The translations under genes and the position numbers were made by a program. Positions 10,343-21,766 of a stretch of 64,000 nt of DNA are shown one piece after another. Source of the stretch: Selaginella tamariscina (taxonomy: Eukaryota > Streptophyta > Lycopodiopsida > Selaginellales > Selaginellaceae); NCBI GenBank assembly GCA_003024785.1, contig PUQB01000762.1, positions 1 to 64,000 of the forward strand, given 5' to 3'. The notes under the pieces are model-generated. The model was not told where the DNA came from, did no database searches, and saw nothing but the letters and a program-made list of their open reading frames with translations. How positions within the stretch are numbered: position 1 is the first letter of the stretch; the number at the start of each line of letters is the position of its first letter.

Positions 10343-11099
10343 GGCGGGATTAATCCGGCCATTTCTTTTTCGCCTCTTCGAAGAGGTGGCGGGATTAATC
10401 CCGCCACCATCTCTCGGGCAATGCTTCTCCGCCACTGAAAAAGAGTGGCGGGATTAATCCCGCCGATAACCTTCTCAACTGATGAAGAGTTACCAGAATT
10501 TATTAGAAAGAGTTGTCGGCGGGATTAATCCCGCCAACCATTTTAGGAGGCAGGGAAGGGGTGGCGGGATTAATCTCGCCACCACATCCCTGTTTTAAGG
10601 ATTTGGGGACAGGATTTATCCCGAGATCTCTTTGAAATCATAGTTTTGGAGAGAGTTATGTGCGGGTTTAATCCCGCCACCCATTCCCCGTCGTAAGAAT
10701 TGTGGGCGGGATTAATCCCGCCTTGGACTCCCTCCGACAAGGAAGAGCCGGCGGGATTAATCCCGCCGCTCCCCCGAGGGGAAGAGGCGGCGGATTAATC
10801 CCGCCGACTCTTCCGGCGAGGGAGTCGGCGGGATTAATCCCGCCGACTCTCCTCGTCGAGAGAGAGTCGGCGGGATTAATCCCGCCGACTCCTCTCCGAG
10901 AGAGTCGGCGGGATTAATCCCGCCGGACTCCCCCGAGGAGGAAGGCGGCGGGATTAATCCCGCCGGCTCTTCCTTGTCGGAGGGAGTCCAAGGCGGGATT
11001 AATCCCGCCGACTCTCTCCGAAGGGGTTGAGTCGGCGGCGGGATTAATCCCGCCGACCGTTCCTCGTCGGAGGGATTCGTGGGCGGGATTAATCCCGCC
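10343..11099. repeat. Palindrome array B of copy 1 (transposase side)
   Basis: About 16 units of GGCGGGATTAATCCCGCC, mostly perfect in the gene-proximal half (10705-11099), 36-70 bp apart. The spacers here are CTCTCCGA/CGAGGAAG words, often in inverted pairs around the palindrome and different from array A spacers. The array ends about 150 bp before the first coding exon of the transposase. Confidence 0.95.
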
Positions 11100-11252
11100 C
11101 ATCAGTTGTATTAATCAAACATGAGATATTATCTCTAAACATAATTATGTATTATTGCATATGCATATTATTAAGTAACCGTAATTCAGATTTCTTAAAA
11201 TATTGCATAAACAGATATCATAAATAATACAATTATTTATGTGCAGGACAAT

Positions 11253-14200
11253 ATGTTTAATACTGGAGATAAAGTATGTCTTCTTCGGAACAACGAGATA
11301 GTTGGCACTGGAACTGTGGAAGTTCGAGATAATAATGCATCATGTCACAATATTGCCCAAGGATCTTGTGTGTACGTATGGGTGAACACCATTTACAAGC
11401 ATGTTGAGGTTCTGGGAATGGAATTTGAGGAGGGTTCTCCTGTATTGTGGAATTTGGATGAAGTCAAGGCTGACACAGAATATGCAGAGTCACAAACAAA
11501 TAGTAGCACGAGTTTACCAGATGATGGCTTGCCTGCTGTGATGGATGAGGTGATTCTCTTTCTTCGTGAGATTGAAGTCGGAAGAGGCATCATCACAGCT
11601 ATAAATCCAATGGAAGCAGTGTCAGAAGAGAAACTAGGGTCCGACTTCGTGGGTGTAGTTGTGACAGAGGTTTCACCTAATGGCACATTGTATCCTGGAT
11701 CCCTCGTGAGGTGGCGAACATCTGAATTAAGACGGCAAGATGGTTCAACATATTCTGGGTTGGATTTCAATAATAACAACCCGGAAGAACAACTCATATT
11801 TGAAGAGGTTCCTTGCATTGGTCCTATTGTAAGAAAAAGGCGATTCATGGGTTGTAGATCTTCCCCTGCAAGTTTCAGCAAGAGGGTAAAGATGGATCCT
11901 ACATCTTCCGAAAGTGTTACGAGCATTTCCACGATTGACTGTTGCAAGAAGAAGTGTTGTCAGATGGCAGACCGGAATGAAATTACCCAATGTAGACATG
12001 TCTTTCGTATGCTCACCCAAAAGCAAAGGCATGAGTTTGTATATGCTGCACTAACTGGGTGTATTGATGGAATGGCCTCGGACACAGGTTATCAGAGTAC
12101 ATCCATGGTATTTAATAAGGTGGCCATCTGCTTCAAAGCTTGGTACAGTATATACGGGATCCCAAAGACCACGTTCTACCGTCGGAGGGATGAGTGGCTA
12201 GATGGAGCGCGAACCTCAGTTCATGGGAACACTCGCTTGGTCAAAACCCGCTCTCACATCATGGCAGCCATAGAGATACTCAAGGCTTTTGTGGAAGCAA
12301 ATGCAGACAGGATGCCTCACAAATGCCGAACCACAAATGCAGGGGTCAGGGAAAATCTCAAGGTTTTGCCTTCAATCTACACTCAATTGAAACTGTGTGA
12401 ACATGTGAACAAGTGCCTCAGTTTGATGGGGCTCCAAGCAATCTGCACTGGTACCTTCAACAACATATGGAATACTCATTTTAAGGATGTGGAGATTGCA
12501 AAACACTCTAGCTTTTCTAAGTGTGACACTTGTACATCATTGAAGGCTGCAGAGGCTTGTGCAAAAACCTTGGTGGAGATCACTACCATTCAAAGGAAGA
12601 TGGAGGCCCACATGATTGCACAACAAACTTGCCGGTCTCAGTACTATGCACACCGCATGCTTTCTGTGTCACGCCCATCAGAGTACCTGTGCTTGATCCA
12701 TGACAAGATGGATCATTCAAAGACCAGCATTCCAAAGCTCTTTGCAACACCAAAGTGCCTTGGAAATGTCATGAAACTTCCGATTTCATTGACAGGTGTG
12801 CTAACACATGGACACGGTTGTGAGTCATATGGACACTTTTCACTTCCACATTGGTCTAGCGACTCCAATTTCACTATTGGGTCGTTAGCCATGTGTTTCA
12901 GAAACCTTGAAGCCCACTCACAGACAAGTCCTATCAGTGATCTCAAAGTGAAGAAACAACACCTTCAACCTTTACATAATGCTCTCATGAACACGTCTGC
13001 ACTTGAGGCTACTTGGGAATATGAGAGGCATTGTCAGCAGCCTGCACAAAAAATAGATGGCCCTGTTGAGAGTTCAGGTTCAGTGGAGGGATCTAGCTCA
13101 AATAGTGTACATGTGTCCTCAACATCAAATAAGCTTCCTCGTCATTTGCTTTTACAGATGGATAATTGTGCAGGCGAGAACAAAAATAGGTAAATCATTT
13201 TACTTAAGGGTTTCTCAAGCTCATACTTACTTTTATTTTCTAGATATGTGCTAGCATACTTGTCAATGCTTGTTGCCAAAGGTGTGTTTGAAACAATCAC
13301 GCTCAGTTTCCTTATGGTTGGTCACACTCATGAAGATATTGATGCGTTCTTCAGCAAGGTCTCCAACTCTACAAAAAGGACAAGTGCACTTACCTTACCG
13401 CATATGATGAATCTTTTTGAAAATTGCATCTCCAAAAAAAGTTGTGCTTTGCTTGTGACTGAGGTGCCAGACTTCAAAAAATTTCTCAAGGAGTATATAA
13501 AAGAAGGGAGTGATTCTTTAGTTGGTCACCTTGTGCCGCTACAATTCTTTTTCTCCATACGAGATGGTATACCTATTATGCAGTACAAGTTACGGCCATC
13601 AGAGCAGGAGTGGTTACCGAAAGAGGGCTTAATGCTCTTCAAAAGTGGAGAGGATGGAAAGCCACTTCTCCCAGAAGGACAACCAGACCCTATTCCATTG
13701 AGTGCCCAGCTCAAGGAACAAGAGGTTATTATTGATGGCATCAAAAAATATGTGGCATGGGTTCAAAAATCGATGCCAAAGAATTCTGATAAGGCAACTG
13801 GTTACTCAGAACTATATAAGCATGTGGTCAACTATTGGGAGACTGTTGTTCGAGAGTTGGAAGGGCCTACTGTCACAAGTACAGAATTGCAACACCCTTT
13901 CTGGCCTAAAACAAGGTGGCGAGAGGAGATTGAAATGACATCACTGAGCATAGACGACATAGAAGCCAGTAGTGATGTGGAAGTGCAAACCCCACACTTT
14001 GTTGGACAAAGGAACCAAAAACCTAAAGCATACTTTGATTGCTGCAAGGATCTTCAAAAACTAATGATGGTTCTCATTACTCCAGATGCGTCATATAATC
14101 AGCCTATTTGGATGGGTCAAATTATCGACACACCTGAAGTAATCACAAAAAATAGTATTGTTAAGGTTGCATGGTTCAAACCACAAAAAAGGCGACACGA

Positions 14201-14372
14201 GAAGGAGAGCGAAAGATATAATGGATGCCTAGAGAAAACATGGTCTCCCAATCAAAAAGACCCAGCATGTTTTATAAATGTTAAATCCATTCGATATGGG
14301 TGGATGTCAAGAAGCGTTGATAAAGTCACGATTAACAAAACTGCAAGGGAATGTATGTTTTCTGAAGCTTAA
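11253..14372 (+). CDS. DUF7869-like RNase H-fold transposase, copy 1 (intact, 2 exons)
   Basis: Exons 11253-13189 and 13244-14372 join over a 54-nt GT-AG intron (between KNR and YVLAYL) to give about 1,021 aa. I chose ATG 11253 because a good splice acceptor ends at 11246. Residues about 1-75 resemble the Tnp1/En-Spm-like N-terminal domain (DKVCLLRN, GTGTVEV, VYVWV). Then come a Cys cluster (CCKKKCC), a second (FSKCDTCTSL), and a core with IHDKMDH (D484, D487), LLQMDNC (D637) and HTHEDID (E676, D677, D679). These acidic residues are plausible RNase H-like catalytic positions. The core resembles plant and protist proteins carrying DUF7869. The C-terminal QPIWMGQIID region looks like a small beta-barrel. 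It is the only fully open copy here and the best candidate for the mobilising enzyme. The catalytic assignment is inference. Confidence 0.8.
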
Positions 14373-14850
14373 AGCAATTACAAAATTATAAAATATCATA
14401 TATTTAATATTCATAATTATTATAAACTCTTTAATAATAGTACCAAATTGTATACTTAACTATATAAATTTAAAAAATGATATGGAAGATTGACTATATT
14501 ATTATAGGATTTTATATATATATTATTACTACTACAAATTTTTAATTAATAATGTTATATTTAAATATTAATATTTTAATAACAACATCAATATTTATAT
14601 AATGTACCTCTTATGCTCTTCCTTAATTGTTATATTAGGCAATATATTATATAATTTAATACATTCTACTTTTATAATGTTATTAATTTTTTTCAATGAA
14701 TGCTATAATTTATTAAAGGGTAGAATACAAAATAGAATATTCTAAAGAATATTCTTTTTCAAACATATATTCTAAAGAATATTCCTTTAATATTAGAAAA
14801 TGCTAATTAAATAGCTAAAATTGCTAATTATTAGGAAATGGGACTATAGC
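14373..14850. repeat. AT-rich right subterminal region and 3' UTR, copy 1
   Basis: No gene. Poly(A)-type and AT-rich sequence, then clustered AGAATATTCT palindromes (about 14734-14790) mirroring those at the left end. It is almost identical in copies 2 and 3. Confidence 0.6.
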
Positions 14851-14878
14851 CATGCCCATTTTAGTTACCAACTTGCAT
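14851..14878 (-). repeat. Right terminal inverted repeat of copy 1
   Basis: Reverse complement begins ATGCAAGTTGGTAACTAAAA. It pairs with 95-121 and is nearly identical to 36772-36798 (copy 3) and 26064-26089 (copy 2). Confidence 0.8.
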
Positions 14879-14882
14879 CTTA
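14879..14882. other. Putative target-site duplication CTTA, right side of copy 1
   Basis: Second half of the duplication described at 91-94. Copy 2 sequence resumes immediately after it with TGAATGAGGCGAAGAAGG. Confidence 0.55.
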
Positions 14883-17087
14883 TGAATGAGGCGAAGAAGG
14901 TCTAGGCCGCTTTGTGAGATGGTTCAAGATCTTCTGTATCTTTTGTTGATGTTTCCATGAGTAATGGAGTGTGTGAATGTTCTGACTCCTCGAGATAGCT
15001 TTCGGTCTAATATCTGATTGAAGTTTGTCCTCAGACTCTGACATTGAACTAGATTCATCTTCAGAACTATCGCACTTATCGGGAGGGAACTTTCTCAAAT
15101 ACTCCTGTATGGGTTTGTTGGGTAGTCAATTGAGAACCTTTCTATCCACTTGTTCAGGTCCTCAACCATGGTCTTATCCATTTCAACGGCAAACACACAT
15201 GTTATCCCAAAGGTAATACTCCTTCAAGATGGACCCCTAGTGCAGTAGTCAAAAACCCACGCATCACTGTGAGGACCCCTGATCAAGTTGACGATGCTCC
15301 GTGCCGCTTGACTTGTAATGTTTGGATAACGTACATTGCCAATACGTCACTCTCAGCTATCGGTGTATCAGATGGAGGTTCAAGGCCGTTGGAGTGCAAA
15401 CAGATGCATGTCCAGTCATTTGGAAGTTTGAAATTGTTTGGCGCATTTCTAACAACCAAGTGAACAACCAAATCAATGCACTTCGGATCAACATCATTCA
15501 TATAAAATCCTGTCCAATGAAGTTTATTCCTCTTGGCAAAGGCAAAGGCAAAGGTATCGGTGACATGAGCAAGAATCAAGAAATAAATACCTGAAAACGT
15601 AGATATCAGTCAAGAGTGCAAGTATGAATTCAATAATAAATACCTTCTTTGTACATGCTTTGCACGGCTAAGTTTCTCCACCAAATCCTCTAGTGTCCTG
15701 TCTGTCGAAGGATTTTTTGACACCCGCTGATCCATCATGAACAATTAAAATGGTTTCCTACAAGCAGTGATGGTACCCCATAAAGTCTCTGAATCCAACA
15801 ACAAACATCTGTAGGGCTTGTCATGATTCGTAGCATCCTCCTTTATAAGGTTTAACTCGGTTCTTCGCTACTGAAGGACTGCCATAAGAGAAGGCATCAT
15901 CGCAATGTTCTCCTTTGGTGTTGGCGTGCAATAGATTCTTGCCCATATCTTCCAATTTGATTCACCCATTCGACAAGCATATCATCGTTTGTCACATGCA
16001 AATATTTTCAGAGCTCTTTGTATTTTGTGGCAGTGTATTCCCAACCACTCCTTGAAGTGCCTGACCGTCTTCAACTCCATTGCCTTGAGATGAAAAGGAG
16101 AGGTGGGGCTGCTATTGTTAATCTGTAATTTGCCATCAATCACCAAATCAGCCAAGACTTCCATCTCCTTCCATCGTTGTTCCATTTAAAGGCTTCAACC
16201 ATGTGAGCTTGAAATCGTTGTCTACATCCTTTATAGATTGAACAGACTTAGACTTTGGGATTGCAGCATGGGATGCCAAGGTGCAGTTGACAAAACAACT
16301 GATGATTTTCTTCTACGATCCGAATCAACATGTGTGATCCCGATTGATGCTGTTCTAATGTTCTCGGCACACTCTTCCAGCTCCCGAAATTTTCTAAGCA
16401 AATTAAACGTGATCTGTAAAGAACCTGAGACCGAGCCACCCTCTCAATCTCCCTTATGATGTCACTGTGTTCTTCTTCAATGTGAAGAGGGACGATTGCT
16501 CCACTTGTGGATTTTCTGTATTGTGAAGCAATCTCTGCTGAGAATACACCCTACTCGATGAGTCTGAAGATCTTCGAAGTAGACATCCAGTTGGATCCCC
16601 TCCATAAATGGGCTTTCGTTGAGTTGAAGAAGAACTCCATGGTCAAACATCATTAGTGAAGACATGAACGTCATTATCCATGAGTCGACAAGACCACCCG
16701 AAATTAATGTGTAACTGGCGACCTCTGGATCCGAGGAACGTGACATTGGATGGAACAAGGCATATCTGTCGAGAATCGTCCAATCTGGGTTCGCAGCTTG
16801 CTTTCGGGTGCTTGACTAGCGAATCTACTTTCCATTGTTTTGCTTGTCCATGAGATGTGACAAAGGTTAATTTGACAGCAACCATGGTTGCTCCAATGCA
16901 CTTCCATTTATCTTAAAATATGGCCAAGTTGATTCCAGAATCCCCCTGCCCATCTCTTCTCCTGCTCTTGTCTTTAATGTCACCTCAATTCCATATCTGA
17001 ATACAAAAATGATTAGTTCTTCAAGCACATATCCGAGTATAACAGATTTTATTTTAATTCTTACCCAGAATTTGACGACGACTCCAT
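14883..17087 (-). pseudogene. Methyltransferase-like gene of copy 2, ParB domain deleted
   Basis: Remnant of the gene described at 46652-49754, start ATG at 17087. It is broken by the copy 1 insertion: the last codons are at 1-90. It carries many indels and, near 16250-16262, jumps directly from the KSVQS linker sequence to the region encoding HAAIS upstream, removing about 0.85 kb that encodes the ParB-like domain and intron 2. The methyltransferase-like part (14900-15950) is recognisable but full of frameshifts. It cannot make the full protein. Confidence 0.75.
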
Positions 17088-17228
17088 ACTAATGACTCGA
17101 TCTCCTTGTTTGATCAAATCGTCCTTCTGCAAAATAATACACTATGAATACAAATCATTATAAAACGCACACACACTTGTATAAACCAAATATACAAAAA
17201 TAATACACAGAGAGAAGTAGACGTAATT

Positions 17229-17315
17229 AACTGTCCGAAGCTCACATTTGTGCTAGTGCAAAAGAAAGATAATATTTTGTTTTAGAACCACCACAAATGT
17301 GAGCTCTGAACAGTT
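17229..17315. repeat. Hairpin-forming inverted repeat, copy 2
   Basis: Arms 17229-17252 and 17292-17315, equivalent to 5060-5145, with one further mismatch in the second arm (CTGAACAG). Confidence 0.8.
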
Positions 17316-17429
17316 TTACATAGATTCCTAGCTTTTACTCGAAATATTATGATAAGATGATAAAAGTAAATAAAATGAGATATGCAACTTATATATACTA
17401 ATACACATATATATTCACATGGAAGGTGC

Positions 17430-18546
17430 GGCGGGATTAATCTCGCCACCCCTTCAATGCCTCCTGAAAGAGTGGGCGGGATTAATCTCGCCACCTTTTT
17501 GGAGGCCCTGAAAGGGTGTGCGGGATTAATCCGCCACCCTTCTCGGTCTCAGAGAGAAACTAGGCAGGATTTATTTGGCACACCCCTTCAGGGGCTCCAG
17601 AAAGGCGGCGCGATTAATCTCGCCCACCATGTAAGAGATGGTGAAATGAATCTCGCCACCCTTTCTCAGTCCCCTCTATTGGTATATTGTAAAACCTTCT
17701 TCATCTCAGACAGAAACGTTTGGGATTGGTCTGACTCACCAATGGAGGAAAAAAAGAAGGGTGGCGGGATTCATCCCTCCACTAGGCATTGAAGGCTCGG
17801 CAGAATTAATCCCGCCGCCCAGGCCCTTTCCACAGGCCATGTGCGGCGGGATTAATCCCGCCGAATTCTGCACAGGGCATGGGCGTGCAACGGGATTAAT
17901 TCTGCCGCCCATGGCCTCCGTGCTGGGCCTAAACGGCGAGATTAATCCCGCCGCCCACGCATGCCCTGCGTAGAATTCAGCAGGATTAATCCCGCCGCAT
18001 GCCCATGCCTTGTGCGAAATCTGGCGGGATTAATCCTGCCGCCTAGGCCCTTCGGATAGGCCTTTGGCGGTGGGATAAATCCCACCAGATTCCGCACAAG
18101 GGATGCGTACGCGGCGGGATTAATCCCGCCGTCTAGGCCCAGCACGTAGGCCATGGGCGGCGGGATTAATCCTGCCGGACGCCCATGCCCTGCGCAAAAT
18201 CCGGCGGGATTAATCCCGCTGCCTAGACCCTTCCGATAGGCCATTGGCAGTGGGATAAATCCTGCCGGATTCCGCGCAAGGCATGCGTAGGCGACGGGAT
18301 TAATCCCGCCGCCTAGGCCCAACACGCAAGCCATGGCTGGCGGGATTAATCCCGCCGCTCTTCGGTTAGCTTCATGGACGGCGGGATTAATCCCACCGCT
18401 CATGAGACTAACCGAATAACCTACCTGAAATGGCAGCGAGATTAATCCCGTCGCTCATGAGGCTAACCGAATAGCCTGCCTGAAAGGCGCGGGATTAATC
18501 CCACCACCGAGGGTCTAACCATATAGCGACGGGATTAATCCCGCGC
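17430..18546. repeat. Palindrome array A of copy 2 (degenerate)
   Basis: The same array as 5260-6816 but shorter and more eroded. Many units have one or two changes at the CpG positions (CCCACC, CCTGCC, GGTGGG), consistent with C-to-T decay of methylated CpG. Confidence 0.9.
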
Positions 18547-18547
18547 T

Positions 18548-18843
18548 ATACACATATATATATTTATATGTATATGTGTGTGTAGGAGAGTGCGTGTGTG
18601 TGCCAGAGATAGACAAATTAGATAAAATTATACTGATACACACACCATATGTATATGTATATGTATATCGTATGTGTGTGCTAAATAAATTAAATATACA
18701 TACACACACACACACACACATATATATATGTATATGTATATTTATGTATATGTATATGTATATACAGGAGTGTGCGTGTGTGTGCGAGAGATACAATTAA
18801 CAAATCAATAAAATTATACAGATACACACACATATATGTGTGC

Positions 18844-18879
<36 letters not shown>

Positions 18880-18968
18880 GTATAGGAGTGTGCGTGTGTG
18901 TGCGAGAGATAAATAAATAAATAGAATTATACAGATACTGGTACACATAATATATGTATGTATATAAG

Positions 18969-19003
<35 letters not shown>

Positions 19004-19190
19004 ATGTATATCGTGAGTATGCGTGTGTGAGCGAAACAAATAAAATCATACAGATAAACAAGAGTGTGCGTGTGTGTGCGAAAGATAGAGATTTAAATTA
19101 TATTATTAAGATACAAACACATATAAATATATATGTGAATAAAAATAAATAAAAAACTCAGGAGTGTGCATGTGAGAGAGAGAGATCTCA
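18548..19190. repeat. Microsatellite block of copy 2
   Basis: TA, GT/CA and GTAT tracts with the AGGAGTGTGCGTGTGTGTGC higher-order unit, as in 6840-7770. No gene is seen. Confidence 0.85.
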
Positions 19191-19400
19191 CCTATGTGGT
19201 GTGAGAGAGATCTCATAGCCGCCGCCTCCACCGCCTTGCTCTTGAAACCCTAGGAATATACCTAAACCCTAAAAGAAATAAAATATATATTAACCCTAAT
19301 CGAATATTCCTTTTAAGAATATATTTAAACCCTAAAAAGAATAAACTATAGATTCGCCCTAAACAAAATATTCTTTCATTATATTATCAGCGTGTGCGTG
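19191..19400 (-). promoter_or_regulatory. Telo-box-rich putative leader/promoter of the left module, copy 2
   Basis: A GCCGCCGCC-containing stretch followed by AAACCCTAG, AAACCCTAA and AACCCTAAT motifs, matching 7771-7960. On the minus strand a CACATAG|GTGAG donor lies near 19193. Function is inferred. Confidence 0.35.
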
Positions 19401-19439
19401 TGCGTGGGTGTACACATACACCCCAAGAATAAAAATCAT

Positions 19440-20300
19440 GCAGGGGTTTAACATGTGTGTGTCCATGAGAGTGTTAAAAGTTTCATTGTGCAGCGATACA
19501 TATATACACACATAGTATTATACACATAGACATACATACATATTAGTACATATTAATATTAGAGAGACAGAGTACATATTATGGATCATGCATGGTGTGT
19601 ATATATGAGAGAAGAGAGACAATACATATTATGAATCATGCATGGTGTGTATGTTTGAGAGAAGAGAGACAGTACATATTAACATGGATCATGCATGGTG
19701 TGTATGTATGAGAGAAAAGAGAGAGTGTTAACAAATTAAATTCATACATATTGCATATATTAGTACATACACACGTGTATACACACATACATACATACAT
19801 ATTAATGTGTAAATTCAATGTGTTACATAGGGTTTAGGGTTTAGGGTTAGGATGGATCATGCATGGTGTGTATGTATGAGATGAGTGAGTGTTAAAAAAT
19901 TATTTTTGTAACATTGCATATATTAGTACACATATATACATACACATATTATATACAAATATACATTATACATAATACATAATATTGTAACATCAGTACA
20001 TATTATGGATCATGCATGGTGTGTATGTATGAGAGAAGAGACAGGCTACATATTATGGATCATGATCATGCATTGTGTGTATATATGAGAGAAGGGATTA
20101 TGCATGGTGACATTGTGTATGTATGAGAGAAGAGAGAGAGTGTTAACAAATGAAAAATCGTACACATTGCATATATTAGTACATATTTACATACACACGT
20201 GTATACACACAGACATACATATATATTACATGTGTAAATTCAATGTGTTACACATGATGTTTTTCAATAAAGAAGCAACATAAATTTCTCAAGTTTGGTT
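19440..20300. repeat. CATGCATGG-type repeats with telomere motifs, copy 2
   Basis: Repeated GGATCATGCATGGTGTGTATG and AGAGAAGAGAGACAG units, with a short TTTAGGG run near 19830-19850. Confidence 0.8.
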
Positions 20301-20399
20301 TAGGGCAATGTGCATGTGTATGCAATATGTCTCTGTAAGTGCTTTTAATGCGTGTGCACGTGTATATATAAAATTTATGATTGTGTTTATATATGTGTG

Positions 20400-21230
20400 C
20401 AAAACAAACATCGAAATAATTAAGAAAATAATATTAATAAAACACACTATGAACATATTTTAAATTATACATAATAATATATAATTTTATCTAATATATA
20501 GCCATATATAGTTTTAATAATATATATTAATTTAATATTGATAATAAGGTTTAACATTAGAATATTCTTGAAATAATAAGAAATTAATTGAGAAAATCCC
20601 ATTAATATATTACAAATGTAGATCAAGTACTGAAATAATTAACTAAATTAATTATGATAATCATGTTTAATATTGAAATATTCTTGCATAATAAAAAATA
20701 ATAAAAGAATATCCCATTAATATAAAGAAGATTAATTACTCAAGTAATTAAGAAAATGATATTAATACACACACTATGAACATATTTTTAAATTATACAT
20801 AATAATACATCATTTTATCTAATATATAGTCATATATAGTTTTTAATAATATATATTAATTTAATATTGATAATAAGGTTTAACATAGAATATTCTTGAA
20901 ATAATAACAAATTAATTGAGAAAATCCCATTAATATAAAAAAATGTAGAATAATTACTGAGATAATTAAGAATAAGACTAATATTTATAGAATCAGGTTT
21001 AATATTGAAATATTCTTTGAATATTAAGAAAATAATAAAGAAATCCATTAATAGTAGGAAATGTAAATTAATTACTCGAGTAATTAAGAAAATAATAATA
21101 TAAACAGACTATGAATATATTTTAAATGATACATAATAATATATCAATTTATTTATTGTATTAGTATATATATATATATATAATATAACTTAATAATATA
21201 TACTTGAATATTAAGAATGTAAAATAATTA
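20400..21230. repeat. AT-rich degenerate tandem repeats, copy 2
   Basis: Equivalent of 8990-9800 with small indels. No gene is seen. Confidence 0.7.
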
Positions 21231-21766
21231 CAAAAATTTCGTAATATTAAACAGCTTGAATCACTTGAATGACATTAAATGCAATTTTAAAACACTCATT
21301 GGAATTGGAAAGTATATATGTCAGACTGTCGGTTATTTGTTTCAACTCATTTTAAATTTTCTTTTCTGTTATTTTCAAAAATTTCGAATTTCTAACATAA
21401 GTATTGTCGGTCTGACATGTAAATTTGAAAATGCATTTAATTTTCCATTCAAATTCAGATCTGATTCTTTCTCCCTTCATTTTTTTATTTTTCACTCTTC
21501 AGATTTTCTTTTTTCTTCTTAGTGATCAGCTCAGGAGTGACATTAAATTGGGTGCGCTATTGTTTATAAGAAAGTACAACGCCTTCAATGCTATTTACAA
21601 GTATTATAAACAAATTTAGATATATTTATAAAGATTCACTCTCTTACATTCTCTCTTAAATTTAGAATTTAGGGGTTTAGGAATGCATTAGGATTACAAT
21701 ATATTCTGTTAGGGATTTATCCTGTTTAAATATACTTTTAACTTAATATTCTCGGTTAGCCGGAGC

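Larger units (their letters stand above)
95..14878 (+). mobile_element. Giant DNA transposon, copy 1 (about 14.8 kb, complete)
   Basis: Both ends carry the same inverted terminal sequence starting ATGCA[C/A]GTTG, followed by TAACTAAA (the right end has one extra G). The flanks CTTA (91-94) and CTTA (14879-14882) look like a target-site duplication, because the interrupted sequence is the related copy 2, whose uninterrupted counterpart can be read in copies 1 and 3. Contents from left to right: HAD gene (minus), ParB/methyltransferase-like gene (minus), palindrome array, microsatellites, telomere-like and AT-rich repeats, second palindrome array, transposase gene (plus). Orientation is given by the transposase. 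Its transposase frame is open while both left-module genes carry small indels. The termini are not CACTA and the superfamily is not assigned. Confidence 0.85.

Noticed and set aside
5260-11099. CRISPR-like repeat-spacer arrays
   Set aside because: Regular 18-bp repeats with spacers of about 25 bp look superficially similar. The repeats are perfect palindromes, the spacers are related to each other and often inverted, the context is eukaryotic and no cas genes are present.
11393-13744. Antisense and alternative-frame open frames within the transposase gene (same in copies 2 and 3)
   Set aside because: Shadows of the long coding frame. No motifs, and frame conservation belongs to the sense strand.
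14730-14790. Heat-shock elements at the element end
   Set aside because: GAANNTTC palindromes are present but the spacing between modules (4 bp) differs from the 2 bp of a true element, and AT-rich DNA gives such words by chance.
95-14878. Classification as a CACTA (En/Spm), Mutator or hAT element
   Set aside because: The transposase has an En/Spm-like N-terminal domain, but the ends are not CACTA and the core resembles DUF7869 proteins. A duplication of 4 bp does not fit the usual 3, 9-11 or 8 bp of these groups.
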